DNA from: Syntrophopropionicum propionicicum_A
GTDB taxonomy: Bacteria; Bacillota; Desulfotomaculia; Desulfotomaculales; Pelotomaculaceae
Assembly: GCF_048984525.1 (NCBI RefSeq)
Contig: NZ_JBMGJC010000001.1
Location: 248,001 to 312,000, forward strand
Length of the DNA: 64,000 nucleotides
Reading direction: 5' to 3'
Shown here: piece after piece, positions 16,147 to 25,031 of the stretch
How the letters are laid out: each line of letters begins with the position of its first letter
Numbering within the stretch: the first letter of the stretch is position 1
The notes under the pieces: generated by a model
What the model was told of the DNA's origin: nothing
Seen by the model: only the letters and a program-made list of their open reading frames with translations
Database searches by the model: none
Translations under genes and position numbers: made by a program

Positions 16147-17739
16147 TTAATTTCTGCCGCGCGCGGGCTCCACGCTGACCCGGCGGCCCCTTATCGTCCG
16201 GTGGTGCAGGCAGTTTATCACGCGGCTGGCCCATTCTTCATTAACCTCAACGAACGCAAACTTCTCATAAATATTTATATTGCCGATGCTGCTTTCCGAA
16301 ATACCAGCCTCTTCAGCGATGGACCTTACCAGATCCGCAGTCGAGACATTATCTTTTCTGCCGATGGTCATAAAGAGCCTGGTCATGCCGGGACGCGCGC
16401 CTGTGTTGCCGAAGGACTCCACGATCAGGTCGTCTCCGCCCTCGTCCAGGTCAAGAGAGAGTTTCAAGGCGGCTGCCGCCACATCCATGGGGTCATATTC
16501 ATCAACAAAAGAGTCGACAATGTTACGGTAGTAAGCCAGTTTTCCTTCCTCCAGCATCTGGAGAAGCTTTTCTCTGATGCCTTCCTTCTGGCGCTCGTGG
16601 ATGTCAGCCTGGGATGGCAGTTTTTCGCGCCGGATGCGGGTTTTGGTCAGGTCTTCAATAAGCCTCAGCTGCCTGTAATCACGCGGGCTAACCAGTGTTA
16701 CAGCCATTCCGCTCTTCCCGGCCCGCCCTGTCCGGCCGATCCTGTGCACGTAGAACTCGGGGTCCTGCGGGACATCATAATTGATTACATGTGAAACGTT
16801 TTCTATGTCTAACCCGCGCGCTGCCACGTCGGTCGCCACCAGGTAGTCGATCTGGCCGGTGCGGAACTGGCGCATGACATAATTTCGCTGGTACTGGCTC
16901 AGGTCGCCGTGCAGCGCGGCGGCCGGATAGCCCCTCGCCTGAAGACCGGCCACAAGTTCATCCACACCGCGTTTGGTCCTGCAAAATATAATGGCCAGAG
17001 AAACAGTCATCGAATCCAGTATTCGGCACAGGCTCTCCAGTTTGTTTGGTTCCCTGGTCTCGTAATAGACCTGTTCGATCAGGGGTACGGTCAAGTTTTG
17101 CTTGCTGACAGTGATAAATTCAGGGCTGTGCAGATATTTTCTGGCCAGCCGCCTTATTTCCTCGGGCATCGTGGCCGAAAAAAGAAGGGTCTGCCGCCTC
17201 TCGGGCGTGGCCTGGAGAATCGATTCAATGTCGTCTATAAATCCCATGTCCAGCATTTCATCGGCTTCGTCCAGCACTACTACTTTAACATTATCCAGCG
17301 ACAGCGTTTTTCTGCTCAAATGGTCCAGGAGACGCCCCGGGGTGCCGATCACGACTTGCACACCCTGCCTCAGTCCCCTTATCTGGCGGTCTATCGATTG
17401 GCCGCCGTAGATCGGCAGCGTCCGCACCCGGCGGTATTTGCCAATCCGGGAAATTTCCTCGGCCACCTGGATCGCCAGTTCCCTGGTCGGTGTCACGATC
17501 AGAGCCTGTACTCCGCCATGTCTGGTATTGGCCATTTCTACAATTGGAATGCCAAATGCCGCTGTCTTACCGGTGCCTGTTTGCGCCTGTCCGATCACGT
17601 CCCTTCCTTCCTGAAGAAGCGGGACTGTCTGCTGCTGGATCGGTGTGGGCTCTTCAAAGCCCATATCGGTCAGAGCCTGCGCTACCCTCCGGTTAATATT
17701 AAGCTCTCCAAAATTAACTGTTTCTTTTAAAGCAGTCAA
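16147..17739 (-). CDS. deaD: DEAD-box RNA helicase with DbpA-like RNA-binding domain
   Basis: This 530-residue ATP-dependent RNA helicase should act in ribosome assembly, mRNA turnover or cold adaptation. Motifs are the Q motif PTPIQQQTVP, Walker A AQTGTGKT near residue 52, DEAD in VLDEADEML near 155, SAT near 190, and HRIGRTGRAG near 333. The C-terminus (about 455-530) is a DbpA-type RRM domain, as in CsdA/DeaD. The start TTG at 17739 follows GAGGAGGAACAGG. It is monocistronic, flanked by two different repeat elements. Confidence 0.95.
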   Translation of the reverse strand: MTALKETVNFGELNINRRVAQALTDMGFEEPTPIQQQTVPLLQEGRDVIGQAQTGTGKTAAFGIPIVEMANTRHGGVQALIVTPTRELAIQVAEEISRIGKYRRVRTLPIYGGQSIDRQIRGLRQGVQVVIGTPGRLLDHLSRKTLSLDNVKVVVLDEADEMLDMGFIDDIESILQATPERRQTLLFSATMPEEIRRLARKYLHSPEFITVSKQNLTVPLIEQVYYETREPNKLESLCRILDSMTVSLAIIFCRTKRGVDELVAGLQARGYPAAALHGDLSQYQRNYVMRQFRTGQIDYLVATDVAARGLDIENVSHVINYDVPQDPEFYVHRIGRTGRAGKSGMAVTLVSPRDYRQLRLIEDLTKTRIRREKLPSQADIHERQKEGIREKLLQMLEEGKLAYYRNIVDSFVDEYDPMDVAAAALKLSLDLDEGGDDLIVESFGNTGARPGMTRLFMTIGRKDNVSTADLVRSIAEEAGISESSIGNINIYEKFAFVEVNEEWASRVINCLHHRTIRGRRVSVEPARGRN

Positions 17740-17832
17740 ATTTCCTGTTCCTCCTCAATTTAATCGCGGACATTCCTCTTCTTTGGCATTGGTTAACAAC
17801 AGGTATACGTTGAAAAGGCATGTCCATTACAT

Positions 17833-17902
17833 AGGGGACATATCTCTGACATCAGAGGAATACCTGTAAGTGAGATGTGTCCCCATTCCTCTGTCAGAGT
17901 AT
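17833..17902. repeat. GGGGACA-type palindromic repeat
   Basis: The left half GGGGACAT...CTCTGACATCAGAGGAAT is mirrored by TGTGTCCCCATTCCTCTGTCAGAG on the right. The right half recurs at about 3281-3307 with only two or three differences. It lies between cinA and deaD, and no gene is visible in this 200-base gap. Confidence 0.75.
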
Positions 17903-17937
17903 GTTTGTTAAGACAAGGGCCTGCTGAAACATGCATG

Positions 17938-19179
17938 TTAAGCTTTATCTAATAGGTACTGCCTGACCATGTTTAACGAGGCGTTTACGGTGCCCTGCCT
18001 GACAGCCATGCGTATGCCGGGAAAATGGTGTCCACGGCAGATGGTGATATCGCCGGCCGCCAGCGCTACATAAACCAGGCCTCTGGGTTTGGCCGCGGTC
18101 CCGCCCGCGGGTCCGGCTATTCCCGTGACAGCGAGTCCCAGATCCGCGCCTGTGCCTGCACGCACACCGGCGGCCATGGCTTCAGCTGTCTCCCTGCTTA
18201 CCGCCCCGAAACTGTCCAGTATTTTAATATCAACACCCAAGACCCGGTTTTTCATCTCATTGCTGTAGGATACTACGCCTCCCTTGAAATAAGCGGAACT
18301 GCCGGGTATGTCGGTCAGCCTGGCCGCTATGAGACCGCCGGTACAGGACTCCGCGACTCCAATGGACAGTCCCCTTTCCAGCAGGAGTTTCCCGACCAGT
18401 TCTTCCAGTACGGCTTCATCACAGGCAAAAATGTATTTTTCCACGCGGGACCTGACTTTCCCGGCAAAGTCCGCCAGGAGTGCATCCGCCTGGCCGCTGT
18501 CAGCGCCGCGCGCGGAAATACGCACCTGGATCTCGCCGGGCTTAGCCATATAGGCAATACCGGGATTGCCCTGCCCTCCCAGGTCTTTGAGCAGGTCCTG
18601 CACTGCCGATTCAGAAATGCCGGTAAGCTTAAAGACCCTGTACCTGATCACTTCACTGCCGCCTGTCTTGCCTGCAAGATACGGCGTTACCGCGTCTTCA
18701 AACATGTACGTCAGTTCATGGGGGGGGCCGGGCAGCATCATTACAATTTTATTACCGATTTCCAGGATAGCCCCGGGCGCGGTCCCCACGTTGTTCGGCA
18801 GGATTATGGCCCCCCGGGGGAAATATGCCTGTTTGACATTGCTTTCAGGCATTATGGCGCTGCGGCTTTGAAAGATCCTCTTTATAGCTTTAAGAGATAC
18901 CTGGTCCAGGATTAACGGCAGCCCAAATACCTCGGCCACAACCTCGACCGTAATATCATCGGTGGTAGGGCCGAGGCCGCCGGTTATAATGATCAGGCTG
19001 GAACGGTCCAGCGCCTGCCGCAAAACGTCGATCATCGTCTCCCGGTTATCGCCGACGGTAGTGTTTAAATCAACTTCAATTCCCATACCGGAAAGCTTCG
19101 CCCCCAGGTACTGGGCATGAGTGTTCAATATATGGCCCAGCAGCAGCTCCGTGCCGGTAAAGATTAACTCCGCTTTCAT
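17938..19179 (-). CDS. cinA: CinA-like protein (NMN amidohydrolase family)
   Basis: This 413-residue two-domain protein has an N-terminal MoaB/CinA-type domain (MKAELIFTGTELLLG, then ITGGLGPTTDD near 75) and a C-terminal PncC-type nicotinamide mononucleotide deamidase domain (GVAESCTGGLIAARLTD near 260). Roles known in the family are pyridine-nucleotide salvage and ADP-ribose pyrophosphatase activity; in some Gram-positives it is competence or SOS linked. ATG 19179 is chosen over the upstream GTG because GAGGA is ten bases before it. It stands near recA, as in many Bacillota. Confidence 0.93.
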   Translation of the reverse strand: MKAELIFTGTELLLGHILNTHAQYLGAKLSGMGIEVDLNTTVGDNRETMIDVLRQALDRSSLIIITGGLGPTTDDITVEVVAEVFGLPLILDQVSLKAIKRIFQSRSAIMPESNVKQAYFPRGAIILPNNVGTAPGAILEIGNKIVMMLPGPPHELTYMFEDAVTPYLAGKTGGSEVIRYRVFKLTGISESAVQDLLKDLGGQGNPGIAYMAKPGEIQVRISARGADSGQADALLADFAGKVRSRVEKYIFACDEAVLEELVGKLLLERGLSIGVAESCTGGLIAARLTDIPGSSAYFKGGVVSYSNEMKNRVLGVDIKILDSFGAVSRETAEAMAAGVRAGTGADLGLAVTGIAGPAGGTAAKPRGLVYVALAAGDITICRGHHFPGIRMAVRQGTVNASLNMVRQYLLDKA

Positions 19180-19271
19180 TATTACCACATCCTCAATGTT
19201 AAATTATAACATACCACCGATCAAAAGCAAAAGCTGCTTGAAATGGAATACTGCCCTGCGCGATAACCCGC

Positions 19272-19322
19272 TATAATAATTAAGCCGCCGCGGAGGATTT
19301 TAGTCCTGCTCCCGCGGCGGCT
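19272..19322 (-). terminator. Terminator of the FtsH-like operon
   Basis: A very stable stem (AGCCGCCGCGG with its complement, inner AGGA/TCCT) is followed on the minus strand by TTAATTATTAT. It lies 15 bases after the FtsH-like stop codon. Confidence 0.82.
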
Positions 19323-19336
19323 GATTCTTATGTCTT

Positions 19337-20818
19337 TTAGTTTAACTTTTCCCGCATGATTTCACGGAACCGGTCACCTGAAATCTTTTCTTCCTCCAGC
19401 AATATTTCAACTGTGCTGTTGAAGATGTGTTTCGATTCTATGATATAATTTTTGACCCGCTCTTCCTGCCCGTTGACTATTCCTGTTATGGTTTTGTGCT
19501 TCAGTTCCTGCGGCAGGCTGTCCGGGCAGACCACACCCAGATCTGACATGCCGCTGCGCAGAATAGTGTCGGCAGCCCGCACGGCCTGCTCAAAATCACC
19601 TGATGAGCCGGTGCTCCGGTTGCCTAAAATTATTTCTTCAGCTACAGAGCCGGCCAGCATAATAGCAATCTGGTTTTCCAGGAAGTCCTTGGTATACAGG
19701 TAAGTGTCGTCTTCCGGCGTCTGGCGCATGTATCCAAGCGCGTCGCCCCTCGGCGTCACAGTAACCGCAGAAACAGATCCCCTGCGGACTATCTCGCTGA
19801 GCAGGGCATGTCCGGACTCGTGGACGGCCACCCTTTTCATATCTGCCTCAGACGGCTTCTTGTCAAGTTTACCGCCCATCATTACCTTGTCGATTGATTC
19901 GTTAAAGTGATGCTGGCATATCTCCTGCGAATCTTCTCTCATGGCCAGAATTGCCGCTTCATTGGCCAGGCTTTCCAGGTGAGCGCCGGAGAAACCAAAA
20001 GTGTCCTTGGCTATTGCCTCAAGCTTTACGTCCCCGGCCAGGGGCTTGTTCCTGGTATGAAGCTTCAATATTTGCAGCCTGCCTTCTTTGTCCGGCAGGT
20101 CAACTTTAACCCGCCGGTCAAAACGGCCCGGCCTTAAAAGAGCCGGGTCAAGCATGTCGTCACGGTTAGTGGCGGCGACAAGCAGCACCCTGACATTGTC
20201 ATCGACCTTGAGGCCGTCCATTTCAACCAGCAGCTGGTTTAAAGTCTGGTCGTACTCCAGGTGGCTGGTGGTTTTCCCGCGCTTTCCGCCTAATATTTCT
20301 ATTTCATCAATAAACACAAGGGCGTTATTCTTTTTTTGGCGGGAAGCTGTTTCCCTGGCCGACTGGAATAGTTTTCTCACCCTCTGGGCGCCCACGCCGG
20401 CGTACATTTCGATAAACTCTGAGCCGGACGACGCCACAAATGCAGCGTCGGTATAACTTGCCGCCGCTTTGGCCATTAATGTTTTGCCGGTACCCGGCGG
20501 CCCTGTCAGTAAGATTCCTTTGAGCGGACGGATACCGAGGTGTTTGATGCTGCAGTGATTTTTAATAAAATCCAGAGCCTCTTTTAGTTCCTTAATAGCG
20601 GATTCCTGCCCGCCAATATCATCAAAAGAAAAATCGCGCCGTTCAGCCACGCTTACTGTTTCAAAATTTTTGACGTTAATTAAGCCCCTCATCCTGGCAA
20701 AGTAATACAGTCCCCCGGCAGCGGCGGCCAAAAATAAAAAAGGGGTGATATCATAACCCATTATAAGCATGGATAAAAGCGCTGCCATGCTGATACCTAT
20801 ACTAATTTCTTTGATCAT
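19337..20818 (-). CDS. Short FtsH-like AAA+ zinc metalloprotease
   Basis: This 493-residue protein has the complete AAA core and peptidase. Walker A is GPPGTGKT near 134, Walker B is LVFIDEIE, the second region of homology is ATNRDDMLDPALLRPGRFDR, the zinc site is HESGH near 340, and the third ligand is probably the Asp in GSSGDFEQA. Unlike FtsH (about 600-650 aa) it lacks the extracytoplasmic domain and has only a short hydrophobic hairpin at residues 5-42. ATG 20818 follows GGAGGTGG; the longer frame upstream is rejected. It overlaps the upstream membrane-protein gene by 17 bases. It probably degrades specific membrane or sporulation substrates, but the substrate is unknown. Confidence 0.88.
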   Translation of the reverse strand: MIKEISIGISMAALLSMLIMGYDITPFLFLAAAAGGLYYFARMRGLINVKNFETVSVAERRDFSFDDIGGQESAIKELKEALDFIKNHCSIKHLGIRPLKGILLTGPPGTGKTLMAKAAASYTDAAFVASSGSEFIEMYAGVGAQRVRKLFQSARETASRQKKNNALVFIDEIEILGGKRGKTTSHLEYDQTLNQLLVEMDGLKVDDNVRVLLVAATNRDDMLDPALLRPGRFDRRVKVDLPDKEGRLQILKLHTRNKPLAGDVKLEAIAKDTFGFSGAHLESLANEAAILAMREDSQEICQHHFNESIDKVMMGGKLDKKPSEADMKRVAVHESGHALLSEIVRRGSVSAVTVTPRGDALGYMRQTPEDDTYLYTKDFLENQIAIMLAGSVAEEIILGNRSTGSSGDFEQAVRAADTILRSGMSDLGVVCPDSLPQELKHKTITGIVNGQEERVKNYIIESKHIFNSTVEILLEEEKISGDRFREIMREKLN

Positions 20819-21374
20819 TAACGCCACCTCCGGCAGCAGGCCAATTATTTCCGGCAACATGGTAAGCGCCGCGGGGAATAACCTCGTCCAGAGTGTGATT
20901 CTGATGCCGCAGCCGCAAATAAATATATTCCTGGTCAATGTTGATGTTTGCTTCTGATCCGCCGGCAAGGGCTTCCCGGTTTATCACTTCAGCCATCTCC
21001 ACAAAGCTGCCCTGCACCTGTGCCTGGTAAACCGCGTATTGGCATCTGTACCAGACTTGTTCCAGGGTACCGTCACGGTCGTCGCTCAGTATAAATATGA
21101 AACTCTTTCCGCCCATGACCTGCTCCAGGTCTTTTCTTATTTCCTGATAGGGGACCATCAGGTCCGCTTCGCTGTTGATATGCACTGACACCAGCAGTGT
21201 ACCGCCCTCGCTGCTTACCTGGTATGATTTAACAGCCTGGTTTGCACTCAATACCTTGTTAATAGGTCCGTTAATATTGTATTTCTGGTACATCCACTGG
21301 GCCCCGAAAATAAGAGCTATCCCGATTAGCAGGGAAAAGATAATTACATGTAATTTCAGGCCTTTCCACTGCAT
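20802..21374 (-). CDS. Single-pass membrane protein, partner of the FtsH-like protease
   Basis: This 190-residue protein begins MQWKGLKLHV and has one strong membrane helix (residues 9-28, IIFSLLIGIALIFGAQWMY). A soluble part of about 160 residues with mixed alpha/beta character follows (SYQVSSEGGTLLVSVHINSE, FIFILSDDRDG). ATG 21374 is preceded by AGGGG. It overlaps the protease gene by 17 bases, so the two are translated together. The layout suggests that this protein supplies the extracytoplasmic or adaptor part that the short FtsH lacks. I do not recognise the family. Confidence 0.78.
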   Translation of the reverse strand: MQWKGLKLHVIIFSLLIGIALIFGAQWMYQKYNINGPINKVLSANQAVKSYQVSSEGGTLLVSVHINSEADLMVPYQEIRKDLEQVMGGKSFIFILSDDRDGTLEQVWYRCQYAVYQAQVQGSFVEMAEVINREALAGGSEANINIDQEYIYLRLRHQNHTLDEVIPRGAYHVAGNNWPAAGGGVNDQRN

Positions 21375-21482
21375 GAAAATCCCCTTTCTTATACAAATTA
21401 ACGCCATTCCAGCCACACCATTATAGCACAGGCACTATATGATTTCCCTAGTAAATGGCTGGTTAAAGCCTCCCGGAAGAGA

Positions 21483-21515
21483 AGAACCGCCCTGTGAAAA
21501 GGCGGTTCTGCTTTT
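21483..21515 (-). terminator. Hairpin after the histidine kinase gene
   Basis: AGAACCGCC and GGCGGTTCT form a nine-base stem directly after the kinase stop codon. The U-tract on the minus strand is weak (TTCTCTT). Confidence 0.55.
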
Positions 21516-23439
21516 AGATTTTAAACCTGACCTGAAAAGTCGTCCCGGCCGGGCCGGTATCTACTTCTATCTCGGCGTTATGCCTGGCAGCGATGCTGTA
21601 ACAGACCGCCAGGCCCAGCCCGGTGCCGGTTTCCTTGTTTGTAAAAAACGGGGTCCCCAGCTTTTCCAGGATTTCATCACTTATACCCGGGCCCTGGTCC
21701 CGCACTGACAAAACAACTTCCCGGCCTTCGTGAAAAGTCCCGATAAACAGGCTGCCTCCCGGCTGCATAGCTTCCAGTCCGTTGCGGACAAGGTTTATAA
21801 TCACCTGCCGGATTTCTTTCTCATCAAGGAGCAGCAGCGGGGTATCCTCTAATTCCAACACTATTGTTTTGTCTTCTTTAAGAGCGTCAGCCTGAAGCAG
21901 TGGACTAATGCTTTTTATTATTTTATTGATGCTTCTTCTTTTTAAATCAGTAACTTTATTTTTGGCCAGAGACAGGTATTCGGTGATTATAGAATTCGCC
22001 CTGTCCAGTTCATCCACCATCAGGTTAAATTGCTCCCGGTAATTGGCAAATTCCTCCTTTTCCTGAAACAGCTGCAGGTAACCTTTCACAGCTGTCATCG
22101 GGTTTCTGATCTCGTGGCCAATTCCGGCCGCCATCTCGCCAACCAGGTTAAGCCGGTCGAGGCGGGCCATCTCCGCCTCCATCTTCTTTTCCCCGGTTAT
22201 GTCTTTCAAAACTGTCAGCCAGCATATCTCATCGTTAATATTAATGATTTCAGTAGAACATAGTGTTGTGATTATCTCGCCTGACTTTGTGCGAAGTTTA
22301 ATTTCAACATTATTTATATTACCCTGTTCACTCAGCTTTCTGAAAAAGGTTTCATTTAAATTATTCTCATCAATGAAAATATTCAGTTCCTCCGGTGTCC
22401 TGCCTATTACCTCTTCGAGTGTATATTCCAGTTTCTCTGCAAACTTCTTATTTACCTCAATGTACCTTCCGTCTTCCATCCCAATAATATTTATTATATC
22501 GGGGCTATTGTCAAATACCTTGTAAAAACGCTCCTCGGACTGCCTGAGCGCCTCCTTTGACTGTTTCTGTTGAGTAACATCAAACAGAGATACCGCTGTC
22601 AATTCAGTATCGGGAATAATGGCGGCCGTCGCGTAAAGCTCTTTTATATTGCCGTTTTTATCATAAACACTAATTTGATAATTCTTTGGGACAGAACCCG
22701 GATTACCCATTCTCAGGGAATGGTACTCTTTAATTTTCTCGAAATCTTCTTTATAAAGGAATTCAGTCCAGGCATTACTGCCTTCAATCTCCTCTTTTTT
22801 AAAACCAAAGATCCTTTCGCTTTCCATGTTTGCCATTATTATCTTCAGGTCTCTGTCGATAATAAATGTGCCTGCTCCTGAATTTTCAAAAACAGTCCTG
22901 TACTTATCTTCCGATCTGATCAGTTCTCTTTTTTTCTCCAGCCCCAGCGTGGCTAAAAGCTGGGCCAACTGCGAGTAAAATGACATAATAGATACTACTC
23001 TTTCTTTGGGAATAACAGGAACACGGCGCAGCGCTTCCATGTATGCCGTTTCATCAAATCCGTACTTGCTTGCCTGCCGGCGGAAGAACTCCTCGTCAGG
23101 CGGCTCATGCAGAAGCTGCCCTATAAAAATTGTAGCCAGGTGCTGTCCTTCCACGATGATGGGAGTGGCGTAATCCATAAGGCCGTTTATACATTTGTAG
23201 CCAATAAAGGGCTCTTTAAGCAGGTGCTCGCAGATAAAGCTGTCGCTTTTCCTGCAGTTGCTTTCTGTTTGGGGGCAGTTACGGTGGAACTTGTTGCAGA
23301 TATCCTGCCAGCCTATCTTGCTAAGGATATTACCGCTGGAATCCAGGACCGCGTTTAGCAAACCGGTAATTTCGCAGGCAGAAACCATTAGTTTTTCAAG
23401 ATGTGAAATATCTACAAGATCTGTGAACTTATACTCCAT
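21514..23439 (-). CDS. PocR-PAS-PAS sensor histidine kinase (orphan)
   Basis: This 641-residue, apparently soluble kinase has no membrane helix. Residues about 10-170 form a Cys-rich PocR-type sensor domain (cysteines in CNKFHRNCP, NCRKSDSFICEH and YKCINGLMDYATP), a domain that binds small molecules in propanediol and related regulators. Two PAS domains follow (about 180-290 and 300-415). Then come HisKA with the phospho-acceptor in GIGHEIRNP near 437, and an HATPase domain with VINLVRNGLEAM, DQGPGI and GTGLGLAVC. No response regulator gene is adjacent. Two Spo0A-box words upstream (23536-23557) hint at a link to sporulation phosphorelay. The ligand is unknown. Confidence 0.9.
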   Translation of the reverse strand: MEYKFTDLVDISHLEKLMVSACEITGLLNAVLDSSGNILSKIGWQDICNKFHRNCPQTESNCRKSDSFICEHLLKEPFIGYKCINGLMDYATPIIVEGQHLATIFIGQLLHEPPDEEFFRRQASKYGFDETAYMEALRRVPVIPKERVVSIMSFYSQLAQLLATLGLEKKRELIRSEDKYRTVFENSGAGTFIIDRDLKIIMANMESERIFGFKKEEIEGSNAWTEFLYKEDFEKIKEYHSLRMGNPGSVPKNYQISVYDKNGNIKELYATAAIIPDTELTAVSLFDVTQQKQSKEALRQSEERFYKVFDNSPDIINIIGMEDGRYIEVNKKFAEKLEYTLEEVIGRTPEELNIFIDENNLNETFFRKLSEQGNINNVEIKLRTKSGEIITTLCSTEIININDEICWLTVLKDITGEKKMEAEMARLDRLNLVGEMAAGIGHEIRNPMTAVKGYLQLFQEKEEFANYREQFNLMVDELDRANSIITEYLSLAKNKVTDLKRRSINKIIKSISPLLQADALKEDKTIVLELEDTPLLLLDEKEIRQVIINLVRNGLEAMQPGGSLFIGTFHEGREVVLSVRDQGPGISDEILEKLGTPFFTNKETGTGLGLAVCYSIAARHNAEIEVDTGPAGTTFQVRFKI

Positions 23440-23535
23440 GACACATATTTATTCTCCCTTTAAATAGGCAATTTTACATATTGCTGTTGGTTAATTGTGT
23501 TTATACAATTATTGAGATATTTCCTTCGGAAATGC

Positions 23536-23557
23536 TGTCGAATAATGTCTTGTCGAA
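23536..23557 (+). promoter_or_regulatory. Two TGTCGAA words upstream of the histidine kinase
   Basis: TGTCGAA occurs at 23536-23542 and 23551-23557. They lie just upstream of a possible -10 TATAAA (23500-23505, minus strand) whose -35 region is poor. Single copies are expected by chance in 64 kb, but the paired arrangement in a promoter region is suggestive of Spo0A control. Confidence 0.35.
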
Positions 23558-23570
23558 AAATATTTTTTCA

Positions 23571-23600
23571 AAATTCAAAAAACCACCTAATGGTGGTTTG
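23571..23600 (-). terminator. Terminator of rimO
   Basis: On the minus strand AAACCACC and GGTGGTTT form a stem followed by TTTTTTGAATTTT. It is about 55 bases downstream of the rimO stop codon. Confidence 0.85.
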
Positions 23601-23655
23601 CGAAACAGATGGTTAAGCTGAGAATCTGACAGCGGAACCAATAAGGGTGACTGTC

Positions 23656-24984
23656 TTATGTGGACAGTTCCCCGTTCAGATCGTACCACGACGCGTCTTT
23701 AATCAATACCCTGACAAAATCTCCGGGATTTAAATTTCTTTGCGAGCTGAAAAACACCTTACCGTCAATACCGGGAGCATCGCCTTCAGTCCTGCCCTCA
23801 TACATGCCGTTCTCCCCGGCGCCTTCAACCAGGACAGTCAATGTTTCACCGACCTTACTCCGGTTATTCTCCAATGATATTTCCTGCTGGAGCTCCATCG
23901 CCTTTTTCCGCCGCTCGATCTTAATTTCTTCCGGCACCTGACCTGACATATCCGCCGCCGCGGTACTTTCCTCGCGTGAATAGATAAAAACCCCGGCCCG
24001 TTCAAACTTTACCTGGGACATAAAATCAAGCAGCTCTTGAAATTCATCTTCCGTCTCCCCGGGGAACCCGACAATGAACGATGTGCGCAGGGTAATTCCC
24101 GGTATGGACCGGCGCAGTTTTTCCAGCAGCCTGAGGTAATCTTCCCTGCTACCTTTCCGGTTCATCCGCCTGAGGACCGTGTCTGAGGCATGCTGCAGGG
24201 GAAGATCTATATAGCGGCATATTTTTCTGCCCCTGGACATTATCTCGATCAGTTCGTCGCTGAAATAAGTGGGATAACCGTACAGGACTCTAATCCAGAC
24301 CAGTCCCTCAATACTCTCCAGTCCAGACAATAAATCAGGCAGGGCTAGCCTGGAATAGATATCCATGCCGTAGAGGGTGGTATCCTGCGCTGTTACGACA
24401 AGCTCTTTTACGCCCCGGCCGGCGAGCCCCGCCGCTTCATCCAGGATATCTTCCATTTTCCTGCTCCTGTAAGAACCCCTTATATCCGGTATAACACAGT
24501 AAGAGCAACGGTTATCGCAGCCCTCTGCGATCTTCAGGTAGGCCGTATATGATGGTGTGGCCTGGACTCTTGAATGATCGGCCTGGTGCAGGTAGCCGGG
24601 TGTTCCAACCAGCACTGCTTTTTCACCGGCAAGAGTTTTATTAATTGCGGAAGCGATCTCCGCGATAAAACCGGTGCCTACCAGCCCGTCGATTTCCGGC
24701 ATTTCCCGCATAAGTTCTTCCGGGTAGCGCTGGGCCAGGCACCCGGCAACCAGGAGCGACCGGCATTTTCCATCAACCTTTTGCCGGGCCAGTTCAAGAA
24801 TAGTATTGATAGATTCCTCCTTGGCCTCATCAATAAATGAACAAGTATTTATCACCAGGACGTCGGCTTCCTCCTCACTGTTGGTAAGAACAAAGCCTGA
24901 ATCCTTAATAATGCCGAGCATAATTTCAGAGTCAACCAGGTTTTTCGGACAGCCCAGGCTGACAATCCCTACCTTTAAGGTCAT
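23656..24984 (-). CDS. rimO: Ribosomal protein S12 methylthiotransferase
   Basis: This 442-residue radical SAM enzyme adds a methylthio group to the conserved aspartate of ribosomal protein S12. The N-terminal UPF0004 domain carries three cysteines (VSLGCPKNLVDSE, NTCSFIDEAKEES and AGCLAQRYPEEL). The radical SAM motif CDNRCSYCVIP lies near 155, and a TRAM domain makes up the C-terminus (from about 375). ATG 24984 is used because GGAAGG precedes it; the frame extends 13 codons further upstream without support. RimO rather than MiaB is indicated by the VSLGCPKN start. Confidence 0.95.
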   Translation of the reverse strand: MTLKVGIVSLGCPKNLVDSEIMLGIIKDSGFVLTNSEEEADVLVINTCSFIDEAKEESINTILELARQKVDGKCRSLLVAGCLAQRYPEELMREMPEIDGLVGTGFIAEIASAINKTLAGEKAVLVGTPGYLHQADHSRVQATPSYTAYLKIAEGCDNRCSYCVIPDIRGSYRSRKMEDILDEAAGLAGRGVKELVVTAQDTTLYGMDIYSRLALPDLLSGLESIEGLVWIRVLYGYPTYFSDELIEIMSRGRKICRYIDLPLQHASDTVLRRMNRKGSREDYLRLLEKLRRSIPGITLRTSFIVGFPGETEDEFQELLDFMSQVKFERAGVFIYSREESTAAADMSGQVPEEIKIERRKKAMELQQEISLENNRSKVGETLTVLVEGAGENGMYEGRTEGDAPGIDGKVFFSSQRNLNPGDFVRVLIKDASWYDLNGELST

Positions 24985-25031
24985 CTCATATCCTTCCAAA
25001 ATGTAAAATTCGACACTTGTCAAGCCGTAAT

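Noticed and set aside
18025..18915. Plus-strand open frame of 296 codons
   Set aside because: It is wholly antisense to cinA, has no recognisable motif and no ribosome-binding site.
23501..23689. Minus-strand frame of 62 codons after rimO
   Set aside because: It overlaps the rimO end and a terminator hairpin, and has no ribosome-binding site or family resemblance.
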